From Dillenia suffruticosa (lineage: Eukaryota > Streptophyta > Magnoliopsida > Dilleniales > Dilleniaceae), in assembly GCA_033439265.1 (NCBI GenBank), contig JAVTVX010000018.1:9532501-9596500 (forward strand): a stretch of DNA of 64,000 nucleotides, given 5' to 3'. The notes below the pieces were generated by a model. It ran no database searches. It saw only the letters and a list, made by a program, of their open reading frames with translations, and was not told where the DNA came from. A program made the position numbers and the translations under genes. Positions 36,191-48,776 of the stretch are shown here, piece after piece (position 1 is the first letter of the stretch; each line of letters begins with the position of its first letter).

Positions 36191-37060
36191 TTAAAAACGG
36201 TCCAAGGGACTCTCGAGCATTCTATGAAAAACCATTTTATTAAAGGCCATAGATAAAGAGAATGAGTTAATGAGAATCAACGGGGTCTGGGACCTAGTTG
36301 ATTTGCTTGAGGGCAGAAAGACTATTGGGAACAAGTAGGTTCTCAAGGTCAAGAGAAAGGTCGACGGATCGATGAAGAGGTAAATAACCCGTCTAGTAAC
36401 CAAGGGTTATACTTAGACTGATGGGTAGACTATCGAGAAGTCATAGTCCAATTTATCTCGATCCATTTATCTTTTAACGATTATCATGAATATAGATCTA
36501 GAGTCATAACAGATAGACGTAAAGATCGTTTTCCGTAGTGGAAGTCTAAATGAAGTGATCTACATGGAGCATCCCTCTGGATTCGTTCTAGTAGATCAAG
36601 TGGATAAGGTCTATTGATTTTGGAAATCAACATATGACCTTAAACCATCATCCAGACATTGGTACTTGAGATTTCACGAGGAGGTGGTATCTTATGATTT
36701 TATAATGATTGAGTAGGATCATTGTATTTGTTTGATACGTTCCGATGACTCTTTTATGATCATGTTCTCATATATGGGTGACATTCTGTTGGCCGGAAAC
36801 AACAGAGAGTATCAAATGACCATTGTAATATGGTTATTGTTCATGGGAAAGATTTTAATTCATTCTCGAAATTTGGATCCAGAGGGATCACTTGAGAATG
36901 GTGTTAACTTTTTAACAAGAGTTCTACATCAAATAGATTTTTAAGCATTTCGAGATGAACGATGACAATCTAATAAATACTCTATCGCTAAAGGTGAAAA
37001 CCTGGTTCTTGATATATGTCCTAGAATTTAGGAAAAAATAAGGGAGATGAGTATCCCTTA
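36191..37060 (+). pseudogene. Copia-A reverse transcriptase remnant
   Basis: The N-terminal part reads AIDKENELMRINGVWDLVD and GRKTIGNK followed by a TAG where a tryptophan is usual, then KVKRKVDGSMKR. The catalytic box at 36771-36803 reads YMGDILLAGNN, so the first aspartate of YxDD is glycine. Stops are spread over the domain. The same sequences are found inverted in Copia-B, split between 52157-52490 and 45000-46045. Confidence 0.85.
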
Positions 37061-37760
37061 TGCCAACACAATGTACATTCTAGTGTATACGATGAGGCAT
37101 ACATGCGCAATGTACAGTCTAATGTATGTGATGAGGCATACATGACCAAATATTTAGTTTTACAGCTGGTCTGGTGAGTAGGTATCAATCAAATCCTAGA
37201 AGGGATTACTGTAGAGTAGTAAAAAGAATTCTGAAATATCTCATTAGAACTGCGGACCTCTCCATGTGTTACGGATGAGGTGATTTGCGTTTTTGTTGGG
37301 TATTTAGATGCTGACTGGGAGTTGCGATCTGAATGAACATAAACTAACGTTAGGTTTTATCTTTTTAGAGCAGTAAGAAGAGAATCTGTATATCTCTATT
37401 TGCGATAGAGACTGAACTTGTAGTATGCTCAATTGCAGTTCATGAGAGTGGTTAGCTCCAGAAATTTCTGGAAGACTTAAGGGTTGTGGTAGATAATGGA
37501 GATTAGCAATGATTATTGTGATAATCAGACCCCTATTGCCAACAACCGAGACACACTCATACCAAATACCGCTCTGTGAGAGACATTACCTAGAAAAGTA
37601 TTGTGACATCTAAGTACACCTTGATATACAGTATGATGGCTGATCCATTCAGAAAACCCATTGTGAGAGATTCTTTTGTGAGACGAGGAATCATTGGATT
37701 TAGAGTACTTGAACATTCTCATTATGTATTGTTTTAAATGCTTTTTGAAATATATGACAT
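37061..37760 (+). pseudogene. Copia-A RNase H remnant
   Basis: Fragments include LKYLIRTADLSMCYG, a shifted reading of the DADW box, an ETELVVCSIAVHES-like box and the final part near 37500-37580. All acidic boxes are in different frames or near stops. Confidence 0.7.
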
Positions 37761-38821
37761 GCATGTATTATTGGGTTACAAGTTTATTTCATGTACTTAT
37801 TTATTATCATATATTGTGATAAAAGATGTCGACTCTCTCACACTAGTGACCACCTCCAGCTCTGAGTGAGCGGGGATGAGACGGTTTTTAGTTGTAAGAG
37901 GCTTTGAGAGTGGCTCTGCTAGAACATAAGTCGTCCTGATATGTGTTCAGGATGAGGTCATATGCGATATGACCGATATGGAAATACCTACATCCATATT
38001 GCCTGTAAGTAGCCAGGTTTGAGATCTCAAATATCACTTGCAATTAGTGATATTGTCTCTGAGATGTTCTCTCTGAGATCTCTGGGTAAAGTCTTATGTG
38101 TAGACTGAATCTCATATCTACACAGTATTAGAAAAATCCGACATATACCCTTTGAGAGATGGAGAAATAACATTATGACACGTGTTTCATACCATGTGTG
38201 ATGAGACAACCATGGGATAGTGGGAGCTATTACTTGAGACGATAGTTTGATATTGATCCCTGTTCCCATTGTGTGAAACCCAAGATCCATTCGGTGGGAT
38301 CTCTTGTGCCTTACTACTTTCGGCTGTTTCCAAAAGTTTTGGTTCAGTGTTGCTATTTTAGTCTGTTTATCTATGCCACGAAAGATAAATTGAGATCTAA
38401 GGGACAGGTTTAAAAAAGTAGCTGAATTAAAACCGATAAATTCGAGTTTGGGAAAATGAAGACCAATAGACATTATATCACTATATTGTATTCACAGATC
38501 GACCTGTTATGTTAATCTACGTTGGAATTCAAACATAATAGTGAATACAAAGTCGAGCAAATTGATTGGGAATCACTTTCGATAAGAAAAGTAACTCGAT
38601 GGATGTAAATGTATTGAATCTAAGGTACAGCGAGTTATTTTTATACTAACCGCGACTTCTCGATCATTTTAATAGGTGTATCGAGAAGTCTTTACTTGCA
38701 GGTATAGTCACCGGTTACACGACATCCAATCCTGTATGAAGGTCCAGTAGGGTGATATGATAGATCACAAGAGTTGCGATCTTGTGACATATGTAAAATG
38801 TTCTCATATGCAAGTGGAAGA
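37761..38821 (+). other. Copia-A 3' untranslated region and polypurine tract
   Basis: No coding frame of the element is seen here. The DNA is conserved with Copia-B (43662-44700, inverted), for example around TATCGAGAAGTCTTTA. The tract just before the LTR is GCAAGTGGAAGA (38810-38821), a weak polypurine tract. Confidence 0.65.
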
Positions 38822-39322
38822 TGTTGGAATATGCCCATTGGTAGGGCATTTTGATAAGCGTGGGATAATGGGGTAACTCTCATTATCCCATTAACTACCC
38901 ATTAACTATCATTGATCTTGGTAACTCCCCAATTAACCCAAAAAGATACCACTTACTCTTGGTTGAATAAAACAAGACAGAACAGGCTCTCTTCCTCCCT
39001 GTGAGTACAGCAACCATGTGAGAAGTCAGAGGCTAGGGTTTGATTTTCATGAGGCACATACATTCTCTTGAGAGAGAAAGTCACATGGATTAGAGATTTT
39101 CGCGTAGTGAAATCTCCCTTGTCTGAGGATTCACTGGACATGAGGCTTGAGGCGTCGTAGATTTGCGGTGGTGGTTTGATTGCGTGATCACCATCTGACC
39201 GTGCGATCCGTTCGAGAGAAATCGTGATACGGTTGATTTTTGAAGACCGCTCTGTCGAGATATTTATTCGAAAAATTTCGATTTATTTATTTACTCTTCC
39301 GCATGTGAGATTAAATTCAACA
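38822..39322 (+). repeat. 3' LTR of Copia-A
   Basis: Collinear with 32531-33029, starting TGTTGGAATATG and ending AAATTCAACA. Followed by TCTTG. Confidence 0.95.
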
Positions 39323-40500
39323 TCTTGTTAGTAAAAATTGGAAGCAATTAATTGCATAAAAAAAAAGAAGTATGGATATAATTATAATTTGTAAATTAAT
39401 TATAGAAATGTTATTTTAAAAGATATGAATGGAAATCCCAAAAACAAATGTCAGAACAATAAATATTTATGCTGTAAAACCACAAAGCATAAAATTTAGA
39501 ATCGTATTTTTTTAATTGAAAACCATGCAAAACGCAAAAACAATTGAAAAAATATTTTTATATGCATTGAGAAGAAAATCACCAAGCAAAATCTGACCAA
39601 CCTTCTGCTAATTAAAAATAAATAAAATAAGACAAAAATAGAAAATCATTCTCTTTTTAATTAATTACTTATATTAGGTTTTTTTTTTCTTTCCCTCATA
39701 ATGCGCTTTTATATATAAATATAGAAAATAACTAAACAAATGTTCTTTTAACTTTGTTGCATCAATAAAATTATATAAACATGAATTTCTTAAACTAAAT
39801 TATAATTTCGTTTTTTTTGTGCCACTCAAGGTCAAAAAAAATGTTGTATTTTTGCATTAATATTAGGTATAGTTTAATATGAGAACACACTTGTATTGAT
39901 TTGGCAATTATATAGTTTGTGAGAGTTATATTATACATGTCTATATGCATATTCTAAAAATAATATCAAAAAAATTAACTATAATAAAAATAAAAAGGGA
40001 GAAAATGCAAAAACCCTAAAAGTACAAAAAAAAATACAGAAACACTAAAAATACCAAAAAAAAAAAAAAAAAAGGAATCCCCAATGTAAAAACCTTAGTG
40101 CGACAAAAAATATAAAACCTAATACAGAGATATTAATATTGTGCAACAAATCAAGAAATCCTAATGCAGAAAAACCAAAATCTGCAAAGAATGAAGAAAC
40201 CCTATTGCAAAAACCCTAATTGTGCAGAAAAATGCAAAAGCCCTGAAGCACAAAGCAGACTAACCCTATTGCATAAAACTCTAATATTGTAGAAAATCAA
40301 GAAACAAAAAAATCGTAATCTATGTATTGCATGCAGAAAAAAGAAAACATAGAAAATGTAGAAACCATAATCATAATCTATATATTACATGTATAAAATC
40401 TAGGAAATGCACACTAAATGCAAAAACCTAATATAAATAATAACCCCAAGCAAAATATACATAACAAACGTTTAATTTAAATTTATAAATTGTACCTCAA
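39323..40500. other. AT-rich interval with telobox-like words
   Basis: About 39990-40310 repeats words like GCAAAAACCCTAAT and GAAACCCTATTGC with loose spacing. The rest is A/T-rich with no frame of note. Confidence 0.5.
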
Positions 40501-41130
40501 ACTTGAAATCAATCATATTGTAACCAGCACCTCACCTCCGGTGAAATCGCGAATTGATCATGCCAAAATATTAGGTTAGCTCGTTTGAAATCTGAAAAAA
40601 TAAAATAAAATTGAATATCGATGAAAGGGAAGAAAAATTTATATAGGCCCTCATAACTAGGAGAGAGAGAGAGAAAGAGGGAGCAAACAAAGAGGGTGAG
40701 TGAAATAGACAAAGAGAGAAGACTGAGGGCGAGAGAGTGGTAGAGTGCAACGAGAGTGAGTCGTTGGGAGAGATAGAGTGCAGAGTAATTTACCCCTTTT
40801 CCGTTGAGCGTGTTCGCATCTTCTGTTGCCAAATCCGTCATAGAGCATTTTGTGATTTTTAAGGGCATTTACGTCTTTTGTGAAGCCAAAATTTCTCCAC
40901 TTGCGTCATAACGTCTGTCACAGAACATTTGGAGTTAATAGCGGCGTGCATGTCGTTGCTATCCCCCATGAGTTAGTTTTTTATCACTCTTTTTAAATTT
41001 TTTTTGTAATATATGGAAAACTGAAAATACATGGATTATGCCCATATTATCCATAAAAAAATGAAAGAATAATTCATTGACATCATAATTATTTTCTTTC
41101 AATTAAAATTAACACAATTATGTAATTTTA
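40501..41130 (-). other. Pyrimidine-rich leader-like segment
   Basis: On the minus strand, 40650-40760 is a run of CTCTCT-type sequence. No similarity of the frames at 40509-40868 and 40657-40848 to known proteins is seen; they are composed of the pyrimidine run. It may be an untranslated region of a transposon, but order relative to the transposase domain at 41131 does not fit one element. Confidence 0.3.
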
Positions 41131-41343
41131 TTAAAAACTTAACCATAAAGGTTCTCCTTTTTTGCAAGGCCACGTTGGTTTCCCATCAGAAATCCAATTT
41201 GGGTAATGCGTTGTGAAGCCTTTGTCATAAAGGTTTCGCGTAACTGTTTCCATGTCTAGAAATTTGGTGTTGCAACATTTTTTACATTGACACCGAATAA
41301 TATCCTCATCTATGAACTTAGGTTGACTAGTTGTAAAGCACAA
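41131..41343 (-). pseudogene. CACTA-2 transposase-associated domain fragment
   Basis: The 70-codon frame reads FIDEDIIRCQCKKCCNTKF, then LYDKGFTTHYPNW, which matches the zinc-binding transposase-associated domain also seen at 19776-19900, in a diverged form. Cysteines of the CxCxxC pattern are present. The usual WMYN start before it is missing and no catalytic domain follows. Confidence 0.65.
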
Positions 41344-42169
41344 AAGCTCTTGTACTGTAGCGGTGGCCGCTAAAATTTTTTTTCAACTTTTCTTTTCTTT
41401 TTAAGGAGAAATCATGTCAAATAATTTTTTATAGAAACTCTTAAATAAAAAATGAGATTTTTTTAATAAAAAAAACCAGAAAAAAAAGAAAGCAAAAGCT
41501 TCTAAGAGGAGCTTTTGCTTCTCATTTTAAAAACACACTAGTTTTTTAAAAAATCTGTTTACTTTTATTCCATTTATATTCTCAGTTGAAAATATAAAAT
41601 TCTAAATATGTTTATATCATAAATTTATTTACCTTTATATCATCCCTTTCTCTTTAACTTTAATTTTTAACTTTTAAGTTTTAATTTTTAATCTTTAACT
41701 TTTAAGTTTATTTCAAAAATTATGAAATTAGTTTATTTTTAAAAATAAAAATATCAAATAATTTTCAATTTATTTTTAAAAGTTATTAATTTTTTATTCT
41801 CAAGAATAAAAGCCAAAAAAAAATCCTACCAAACAAGTACTGAACTGTAACTCCTCAACATGTGGATAAATTCTTGTTATACAGCCAACTCTTACCTTGT
41901 TCTATTTTTTCCAACATATACACTGCATATGAAATTAGTGATACTCAAACAACTAATTCAATTATACACTATTCTTATATTGTCAATCCAATGTTAACAC
42001 AACAAGAAATGGACACTTACACAAGTTTGAACTAATAGAGAATTAATAATCAAACACAAAAGTAATTTGAAAATCAAATACCTATGAATTTACAAAAATA
42101 AAAATATATTAGTGTTAAAAGGAAATAAAAGTAATTACAAAATAAGCAAAACACATGGATTAATAACAT
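41344..42169. other. AT-rich interval with a short hairpin
   Basis: No gene. It holds the hairpin at 41491-41519 and A/T runs. Confidence 0.5.
41491..41519. repeat. Short inverted repeat
   Basis: AGCAAAAGCTTCT and AGGAGCTTTTGCT face each other across three bases, with one mismatch in 13. Confidence 0.8.
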
Positions 42170-43198
42170 TGTACATCAAAGAAAACTCTCTCTTTGTTGA
42201 CTGATGAGATATAATTTTACCAACTTAACCATACTAGAAAGGAGAGAAAAAGAGAGTATTGGCTGGCGCAAGACATATGGGCACCTTAGAAGCATAGCGA
42301 TGGATAGACTGATGTGAGGGGACAAAACATCGGAAAGGTATATAGCAAGGCACTTGGCGATGATGCCCAACATTCATCGTAAAAAAGGTACCTACCTTTG
42401 ATGAACAGATCGCTCAGAAAGTGGTCAGAGAGGCGCACTTAGGGACAAGACATGAAATTCATCACAAAGCACTCGCCCCCCGCTTGAAGCTATGAGTAAC
42501 TAATAAAGGCATTAGCGATGTCTTCAACCACGTTATAAATAATATACCTATAAGTCGAAGCAATGAATCACTGATGTCATCCCTACATCAATATTTTGCC
42601 ATGCAATTTTCATCAAAAAGTGCATCGGATACCTACATTCTAAGTTTTGGCGACAACGGGCCACAGCAACATTTTATGAGTTTTGGCAACTCCTTTGTGA
42701 CGAGGTTGGTGACAAATATCTCCCTCTCGTAATCTTGCCAAATTGGTGCGGCTTTTTGCAAGGGCTTCTATGACTTATCTTGCGAAGGCTATTTGGCGGG
42801 GCTCTTTTTTTTTTTTTACCATATTTTGGATACCGTCCGATATCTGGAGTTTTGTTCCGACTAATCCGAACCGACCGCTGCAATGACTCATTTCGGAGGG
42901 CGGATCTCCCAACAAAAAACGCTCCATACATATAAGGGTCTGATACTCCCAGCGAAAATCGAATCTCGATCATGTTTAAAAGTATTCAACCTCATATATA
43001 ATTAAGCTAACCCACGTTGATCGGCGGCGCTTTTTGTGTTGGGTTTTGTAATGCCATAGATTTTGGGATGCTGTCAGTGACGTCATTTGCGACACTACTT
43101 CTTTCCTGCTAAGTGGCTTTTTGATGAATTCTGCAACGACTTAGAGAAGCCATCTCCAATTGCCACAGCACAAAAACTTTCGTGACAGCCTTTGCAAT
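42170..43198 (-). mobile_element. CACTA-2 subterminal-like region
   Basis: Words such as GGCGATG, TTGGCGACAA, TTTGCGAC and GTGACG are scattered, as in the end fragment at 10440-11007. With the transposase-associated domain at 41131-41343 on the minus strand, this could be the 5' end region of one CACTA element whose terminus lies beyond the Copia-B insertion at 43199. A SINE is inserted at 42804-43022. Confidence 0.4.
42804..43022 (-). mobile_element. tRNA-derived SINE
   Basis: On the minus strand the insert has an A-box-like TAGCTTAATTAT (42999-43010), then about 34 bases later a B-box-like GATTCGATTTT (42955-42965), a further 150 bases, and an A run (T run at 42805-42817 on plus). It is flanked by GGCGGGGCT (42795-42803) and GGCGGCGCT (43023-43031), a nine-base target duplication with one difference. 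These are the features of a plant RNA polymerase III SINE. The family is not identified. Confidence 0.7.
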
Positions 43199-43661
43199 TA
43201 TTAGATTTAATTATCACATGTACAAACAAAATTAAACAATTCTGAATTTTTGAGAAAATATTTTAACGTGTAGATTTTCAAATATTCAACTGAGTCACTA
43301 AATCTCGAACAGATTGCTCAGTCGAGATTGTGATCACGAGATCGAATCACCATCACCATGTCACGACGGCTCAACCCAAAATTCAGTGACGAAAGTAACA
43401 TAGAAAATTCCCTACTCAGAATTTTCTCAAATACTCAATGGATCTCTCTCTCAATGGGATCACATGTGCTTGCTCTCAAAATTGTTCTGTTTTTTTTTTT
43501 TTTGTCTACAACTCACTCAATTGAAGGAGGAGACCACCTTCACGTAGGGCACATTCCAAGCTTATAGGGAGTCATTATGGGAAATAAATGGGGTTGGCTA
43601 ATGGGATAATGGGTCATTATCCCAAAATCACTTAAATGCCCCTCGTGAACATTTACCAACA
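43199..43661 (-). repeat. 3' LTR of Copia-B
   Basis: On its own strand it starts TGTTGGTAAATG and ends AAATCTAATA, where CA would be usual; the last two bases have changed. The right copy shows the same TATTAGATTT, so the change is shared by both LTRs. Confidence 0.9.
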
Positions 43662-46045
43662 TCTCTTACTTGCACACAAAAGTATTTTTCATCCGTCATG
43701 AAATCACAACTCATGTGATCTATCACATCATCATGCTAGACTTTTATACAAGATTGGGTATATGCGAGTGACGAATACACTTACAAATAAAGACTTCTCG
43801 ATACATCTGTTAGGATGACCGAACCAGCGTTAGGACAAAAAAGAACTCATTGTACCCCAAACTCAATGCATTTACATCTATCGAGTCACTTTTTTCATCC
43901 AAAGTGATACTCAATCAATTGTTCAGTTGTGTATTCACTGTTCTATTTGAATTCCAATATGGATTAGTATAACAAATCGACATATGAATACCACACAATG
44001 ATGTAATATCCATTGTTTTTGCTTTTTCCAAACTCAAATCCATCAATCTCAATTCAGCTGTTTTTCTATATCTGCTCTTAGATCTCAATTTATCTTTCGA
44101 GCTATAGATAAACAAATTAATACTAAACCAAAGCTTCTAAAAACAGCTGAAAATAATAAGAGTACAAGAGATCTCACTCAATGGATCTCGGATCTCATAT
44201 AGTGAGAACGGAGATCACGACCATACTATTGTCTCAAATAATAGCTCCCACTATCCCATGGTCGTCTTATCGCATGTGGTATGAAACACATGCCATAGTG
44301 TTTTTCCCCCATCTCTCAAAAGGGTATATGTCAAATTTGTCTGACACTGTACAGATATGGGACTCAGTCTACACATAAGATTTTATCCAAAAATCTCAGA
44401 GACAAAATCACTAGACACAGGTGATATTTGAAATCTCAAACCTGGCTACCTATAGGCAATATGGATGCAGGTATGTCCATGCTAGTTCCATCACACATGA
44501 TCTAATCTTGAACACATATAGGACGATTTATGTTCTGGTAAACCCACTCTCAAAGCCTCTTACAACTAGAAACCGTCTCATTCCCACTCACTTAGAGTTG
44601 GAGGTGGTCACTCATGTGTGAGAGTCGACTACACTAGCCTGACATATCTTTTATCACAACACATCACAAAATATATGACAATAAACAAGTACAATAAATA
44701 AACTTGTGACCTAATAATGCACGCATGTCATATATTTCAATAAGTATCAAAATCAGTCATAGTGAAAAATGTCAAAATACACTACATCCAATGATTCCAT
44801 GTCTCACAAAGGAATCTCTCACAATGGCTTTAGTGAAGGGATCAGCCGCTATACTATGTGTGAAAAGTGTACTTAATCGTCACAACACCCTTCTAGGTGA
44901 TATCTCTCACAAAATGGTATTTAGTATCAATGTGTTTGGTCTTACTATGATACTTAGGATCTCAGTTATTAGCATTGGCAGCTTGATTATTACAATAAAT
45001 CATCATTGACCTCCCACTATCTGCCACAACCCCTAAGTTATCTAGAAATTTATGGAACCAAACTCTCTCCTGAATTGCTGCTGAGTATATCACAAGCTCA
45101 TCCTCTATCGTAGATAGAGATACTCAGATTTTGCTTTTGCTTCTCCAAGATATGGCACCATTATGAAGCAAGATAGTAAAAATTGATGTCGATTTGCGTT
45201 CATCCAGATTGTTACCTCAGTCGACATCTGAATATCTAACGAGACGCAAATCACCTCCTCTATAATACAAGGAGAGGTTTACAGTTCTTTTGAGATATCT
45301 CAGAATTCTTTTCAATACTTTTCAGTGATTCCTTCTAAGATTTGATTGATACTTACTCACCAAATCAACTGCAAAATAAACATCTAGTCGTGTACACCTC
45401 ATCGCATGCATTAAACTATACTTTCACTAGCATCAGGGATCATACTCATCTCCCTTATTTTTTCATGACTTATAAGACACATAACAAGATTCAAGTCTTC
45501 ACCTTTAGCGATAGGAGTATATTTTGGGTTGTAAACGTTCATCTTGAAATGCTCAAAAATCTTTCTGATATAGAGTTCTTGTTAAAAAGTAAACATCATT
45601 CTCAAACGATCTCTCTGGATTCTAACTTTGAGAATAAGATAAGCCTCACCCATGTCTTTCATACTAAAACTCGACAATAACCATATTTCAATCGTCATCA
45701 AATACTCTTTGTTATTTTCGGCCAAAGGATGTCACTCACATATAAGAACATGATCATAAAAGAGTTATCGGTACATATCAGATAGACACAATAATCCTCC
45801 TCGATTATTATAAAACCATAAGATTTCACATTCTCGTGAAATCTCAGTTACCACTGCTTGGATGAGTGCTTTAGGCCATATGTCAACTTCCAAAGTCGAT
45901 AGACTTTATCCACCTGACCTACTAGACGAATCCAGAGGGTTGCTCCATGTAGATCTCTTCATCTAAACTTCCATTACAGAAGGTGGTCTTTATGTCCATC
46001 TGGAATAACTCTAGATCTATATTTATGACAATCGCTAAAAGTAAA
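43662..46045 (-). pseudogene. Copia-B 3' region, RNase H and C-terminal half of RT
   Basis: The DNA matches Copia-A at about 36480-38820. The RT box at about 45724-45748 reads MFLYVSDIL, with serine where the first aspartate of YxDD belongs. [15 protein letters not shown]-like sequence stands near 45990-46030. RNase H boxes near 45000-45250 are out of frame. The sequence next to 43661 (CTCTTACTTGC) gives a weak polypurine tract on the minus strand. Confidence 0.8.
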
Positions 46046-47389
46046 TGATAATGTACAAATTGTCATTTTTATTGTTGATATTATAGTTTTATTTTGGATT
46101 GGTTAGTGCCCTAATAATTGTTTTTATGGCCTTTTTATTTTTAGGGATCAAAAATGAAGATTGGATCAAAGTGGGCTTAAAGAGACATTTTTGGAACTAA
46201 ATGGTTCAAGATATCAATTGGGCCTACAAAGGAAAGGAAGAAATATCAAAAAGTGGAAGATTTTATTTTAGGAATTTTTACTTTAAGTAAAAATTGTTGT
46301 TATGAGTAAAATTTCTAAATTTTCCTATTTTGGTGGATCTTTTTCCTATTTTTTTGGAAAAATCTTGGAGATCTAGAGCATTAAAAAAAGAACTCTCCTC
46401 ATTAACCCTAGACGGCATTATTCATATATATATTCACAAGTGTTGTGGCGGCTACATTCATCTCTCTTTAGGTTTTAGGTTTTATTTTTTCCTTTCTTTC
46501 TTTGAAAATATTGTTTTTTCTTTTATTCTTTCTTTTGTTTATTCTCAAGAACATGGTTACCATGAGTGACTAGTTTTTTCATTCTGATTCAAGGGGAATT
46601 TCATTGATTGTCTTCATTGTGAGGTTATATATTTTATTTAATTTCTTGTATTTTTAATTCAAGTATTCGTCGATTCTTAATTTATTTTTATGAATGATTG
46701 GTATTGGTTAATCTGACAATTTAATTCAATATCAATTTTTCTACTGCATTCAGGATTTCAGTGATCCGAAATTATCATGAATGAATGGTACGAGTAGCAA
46801 ATAGGTTATATATGTTTATGGGTCGTTTGCCAATATTCATTTTAACCTAAGAAATCGATAAAATAAAATCAAATAATTATACGGCTATTTTGGTTATTTG
46901 TATTTTGCTTTAACTGTTTTTACAGAACTTAATGTTGTCATTATTTGATATAGAACGCTATCGTGCACAATCGATTAATGATATGTTTTGATTGGATGCT
47001 GGATTTGATCAATTATTTTAGGAAAACGCAAGATTTATTATGCCTATCCTAATAAATCTAAGATTAAATACTTGAATCGTAAGAATAATATTTTTTTTAA
47101 CCAATGAATAGTGAAACAATCATATGTGTGAACCCTTGGATCGGATGTTTAGCATGTTGAATTTTTTCTCCAATTTTTAGTATTTTTGCATATTTGATTT
47201 GTCTTTTAATTTTAGTTATTTAATTTTTGATTTAGGAATTTATTTTATAAACCCCTCATTTTATTTTGACATTTACTAAGGAGTTAAGTTAACATAGTTC
47301 TCTTGGGATTCGACCTAGTAACCACTATTGCTACAATTTGTTGCATTGGAGAAATCAGTATTAATTTGAGAGTTTCGACAACCCGATCA
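46046..47389 (+). repeat. 5' LTR of the Athila-type element
   Basis: 1344 bases, from TGATAATGTACAAATTG to TTTCGACAACCCGATCA. It differs from the right LTR by scattered substitutions and small indels. Confidence 0.93.
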
Positions 47390-47396
47390 AATTTTT

Positions 47397-47413
47397 TACG
47401 CCGTTGCCGGGGA
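47397..47413 (+). other. Primer-binding site, tRNA-Asp type
   Basis: TACGCCGTTGCCGGGGA, close to the TGGCGCCGTTGCCGGGGA site known from Athila elements, eight bases after the LTR. Confidence 0.85.
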
Positions 47414-47434
47414 ACTATTTTAATTTCTTAGTTT

Positions 47435-48776
47435 GTGGTTTTCACTTGTTTATTGATTTTTGGAGAGGAAAATATGGAAAATCGTGAAAAAACTCTGAAT
47501 GAGTTAGCTGCATCAATTTTGAACCAACATCCCTTGTGCATCGAGAACCCATCTCATGAGGTAAGTCACTCGAATCTTGAAAATCAAATTTCTGAATTGA
47601 CTGCTTTGGTTCGTCAGATGGCTGTAGGGCAAATACATGCAACCAAAGTTTGTGGCATATGCTCGATACCTGGACATCCTACGAATATGTGTTCATCTTT
47701 GCAAGAAGATTCTACTCATCAAGCAAATACCGTAGGAGGATTTCCTAGCCAACCTCAGAAGAAGTACGACCCCTACTCTACTTATTATAACCCCGGATGG
47801 AGAGAGCATCCAAACCTGAGTTGCAGGAATCAAGAAGGACAAACAAGATATTCTTCTCAGCAATTCAATAGGCCAACACATGCACCGACACAATCGTCTA
47901 ATTCAGGTATATCCCTAGAAGATATTGTGAAAGCTCTCGCGACTAACACTCAACAATTTCAACAGGAAAAGAGAGCTAGCATTCAAAATTTAGGAAATCA
48001 AATCACTAAACTAGCCACTTCGGTTAGCAATTTGGAGGTTCGAAGCTCAGGGAAATTATCTTCACAAACGGTAGTAAACCCTAAGGAGAATGATAGTGCA
48101 ATGGTGTTGCGATCAACCCCACCATCGCCCAAGAAGGTAGATGAAAAGAAGGATGAAGAAGAAGAGGATAAGGCCATCGATGAAAGTCCAATTAAGTTTA
48201 AGGAATCCAAGATGGAAGAATACGAGAAGGAAGTAGGGAAAATAAGAGGTGATGAGATAGGTAAGAATGTGTCTGATATCATCAAGAGAACTCTACCCGA
48301 AAAATATACAGATCCAGGTATGTTCACTCTATCTTGTATTATTGATAAGAAAAAAATGGAGCATGCCATGTTAGATTTAGGAGCACCTGTTAATATCATA
48401 CCTTATTCAATTTATAGTGTTCTAAAATTGGGTCCTTTAAAAGAAACTGGGGTTGTTATTCAATTAGCTAACCATTCTTACGTTTACCTAGAGGGGATTG
48501 TTGAAGATGTTTTGGTGCAGGTTAACGAATTAATTTTTCCAACTGATTTTTCCAACTGATTTTTACATCTTGAAAATGGAAGGAGACACTATCACAAATT
48601 CAACTCCACTTCTATTAGGGCAACCATTCATGAAGATAGTAAAGACCAAAATAGATGTGGATGAGGGTACTCTCTTCGTCGAGTTCGACAGCGAGATTGT
48701 GAAATTTATTATTTTCGATCCTATAAAGTACCCAAATAAGTGTCATCAATTTGTTCTGCTGATATATTTTATTTAA
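47435..48776 (+). pseudogene. Athila-type gag end and protease
   Basis: The 374-codon frame (47435-48559) has LVRQMAVGQIHATKVCGICS, with a CxxCxxxGHxxxxC zinc knuckle, then YDPYSTYYNPGWREHPNLS, both marks of Athila Gag. A charged linker follows, and then the protease region AMLDLGAPVNIIPYSIYSVL, where DLGA stands at the DSGA-type site. A short duplication of TTTTTCCAACTGAT near 48534-48558 gives a frame break; the second frame (48570-48776) continues LLLGQPFMKIVKTKIDVDEG. The N-terminal capsid region of a full gag is missing. The long open frame suggests this part decayed less than the other elements. Confidence 0.85.

Larger units (their letters stand above)
32531..39322 (+). mobile_element. 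Copia-A: complete but inactive Ty1/copia retrotransposon
   Basis: Two LTRs of about 500 bases (32531-33029 and 38822-39322) flank a region with copia order: gag, protease, integrase, RT, RNase H. The element is bounded by the direct repeat TCTTG (32526-32530 and 39323-39327), a target duplication. The LTRs differ at several positions in the first 75 bases. Nearly all coding parts are broken by many stops and shifts. Confidence 0.95.

Noticed and set aside
42955-43010. A true tRNA gene on the minus strand at the A and B boxes
   Set aside because: The boxes are present but the sequence does not fold into a cloverleaf that I can see, and the A tail and target duplication indicate a SINE.
46330-46569. 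Open frame inside the Athila-type 5' LTR with a partly similar frame in the 3' LTR (51101-51325)
   Set aside because: The likeness comes from the LTRs being repeats. The end of the frame differs through small indels, and no protein family is recognised.
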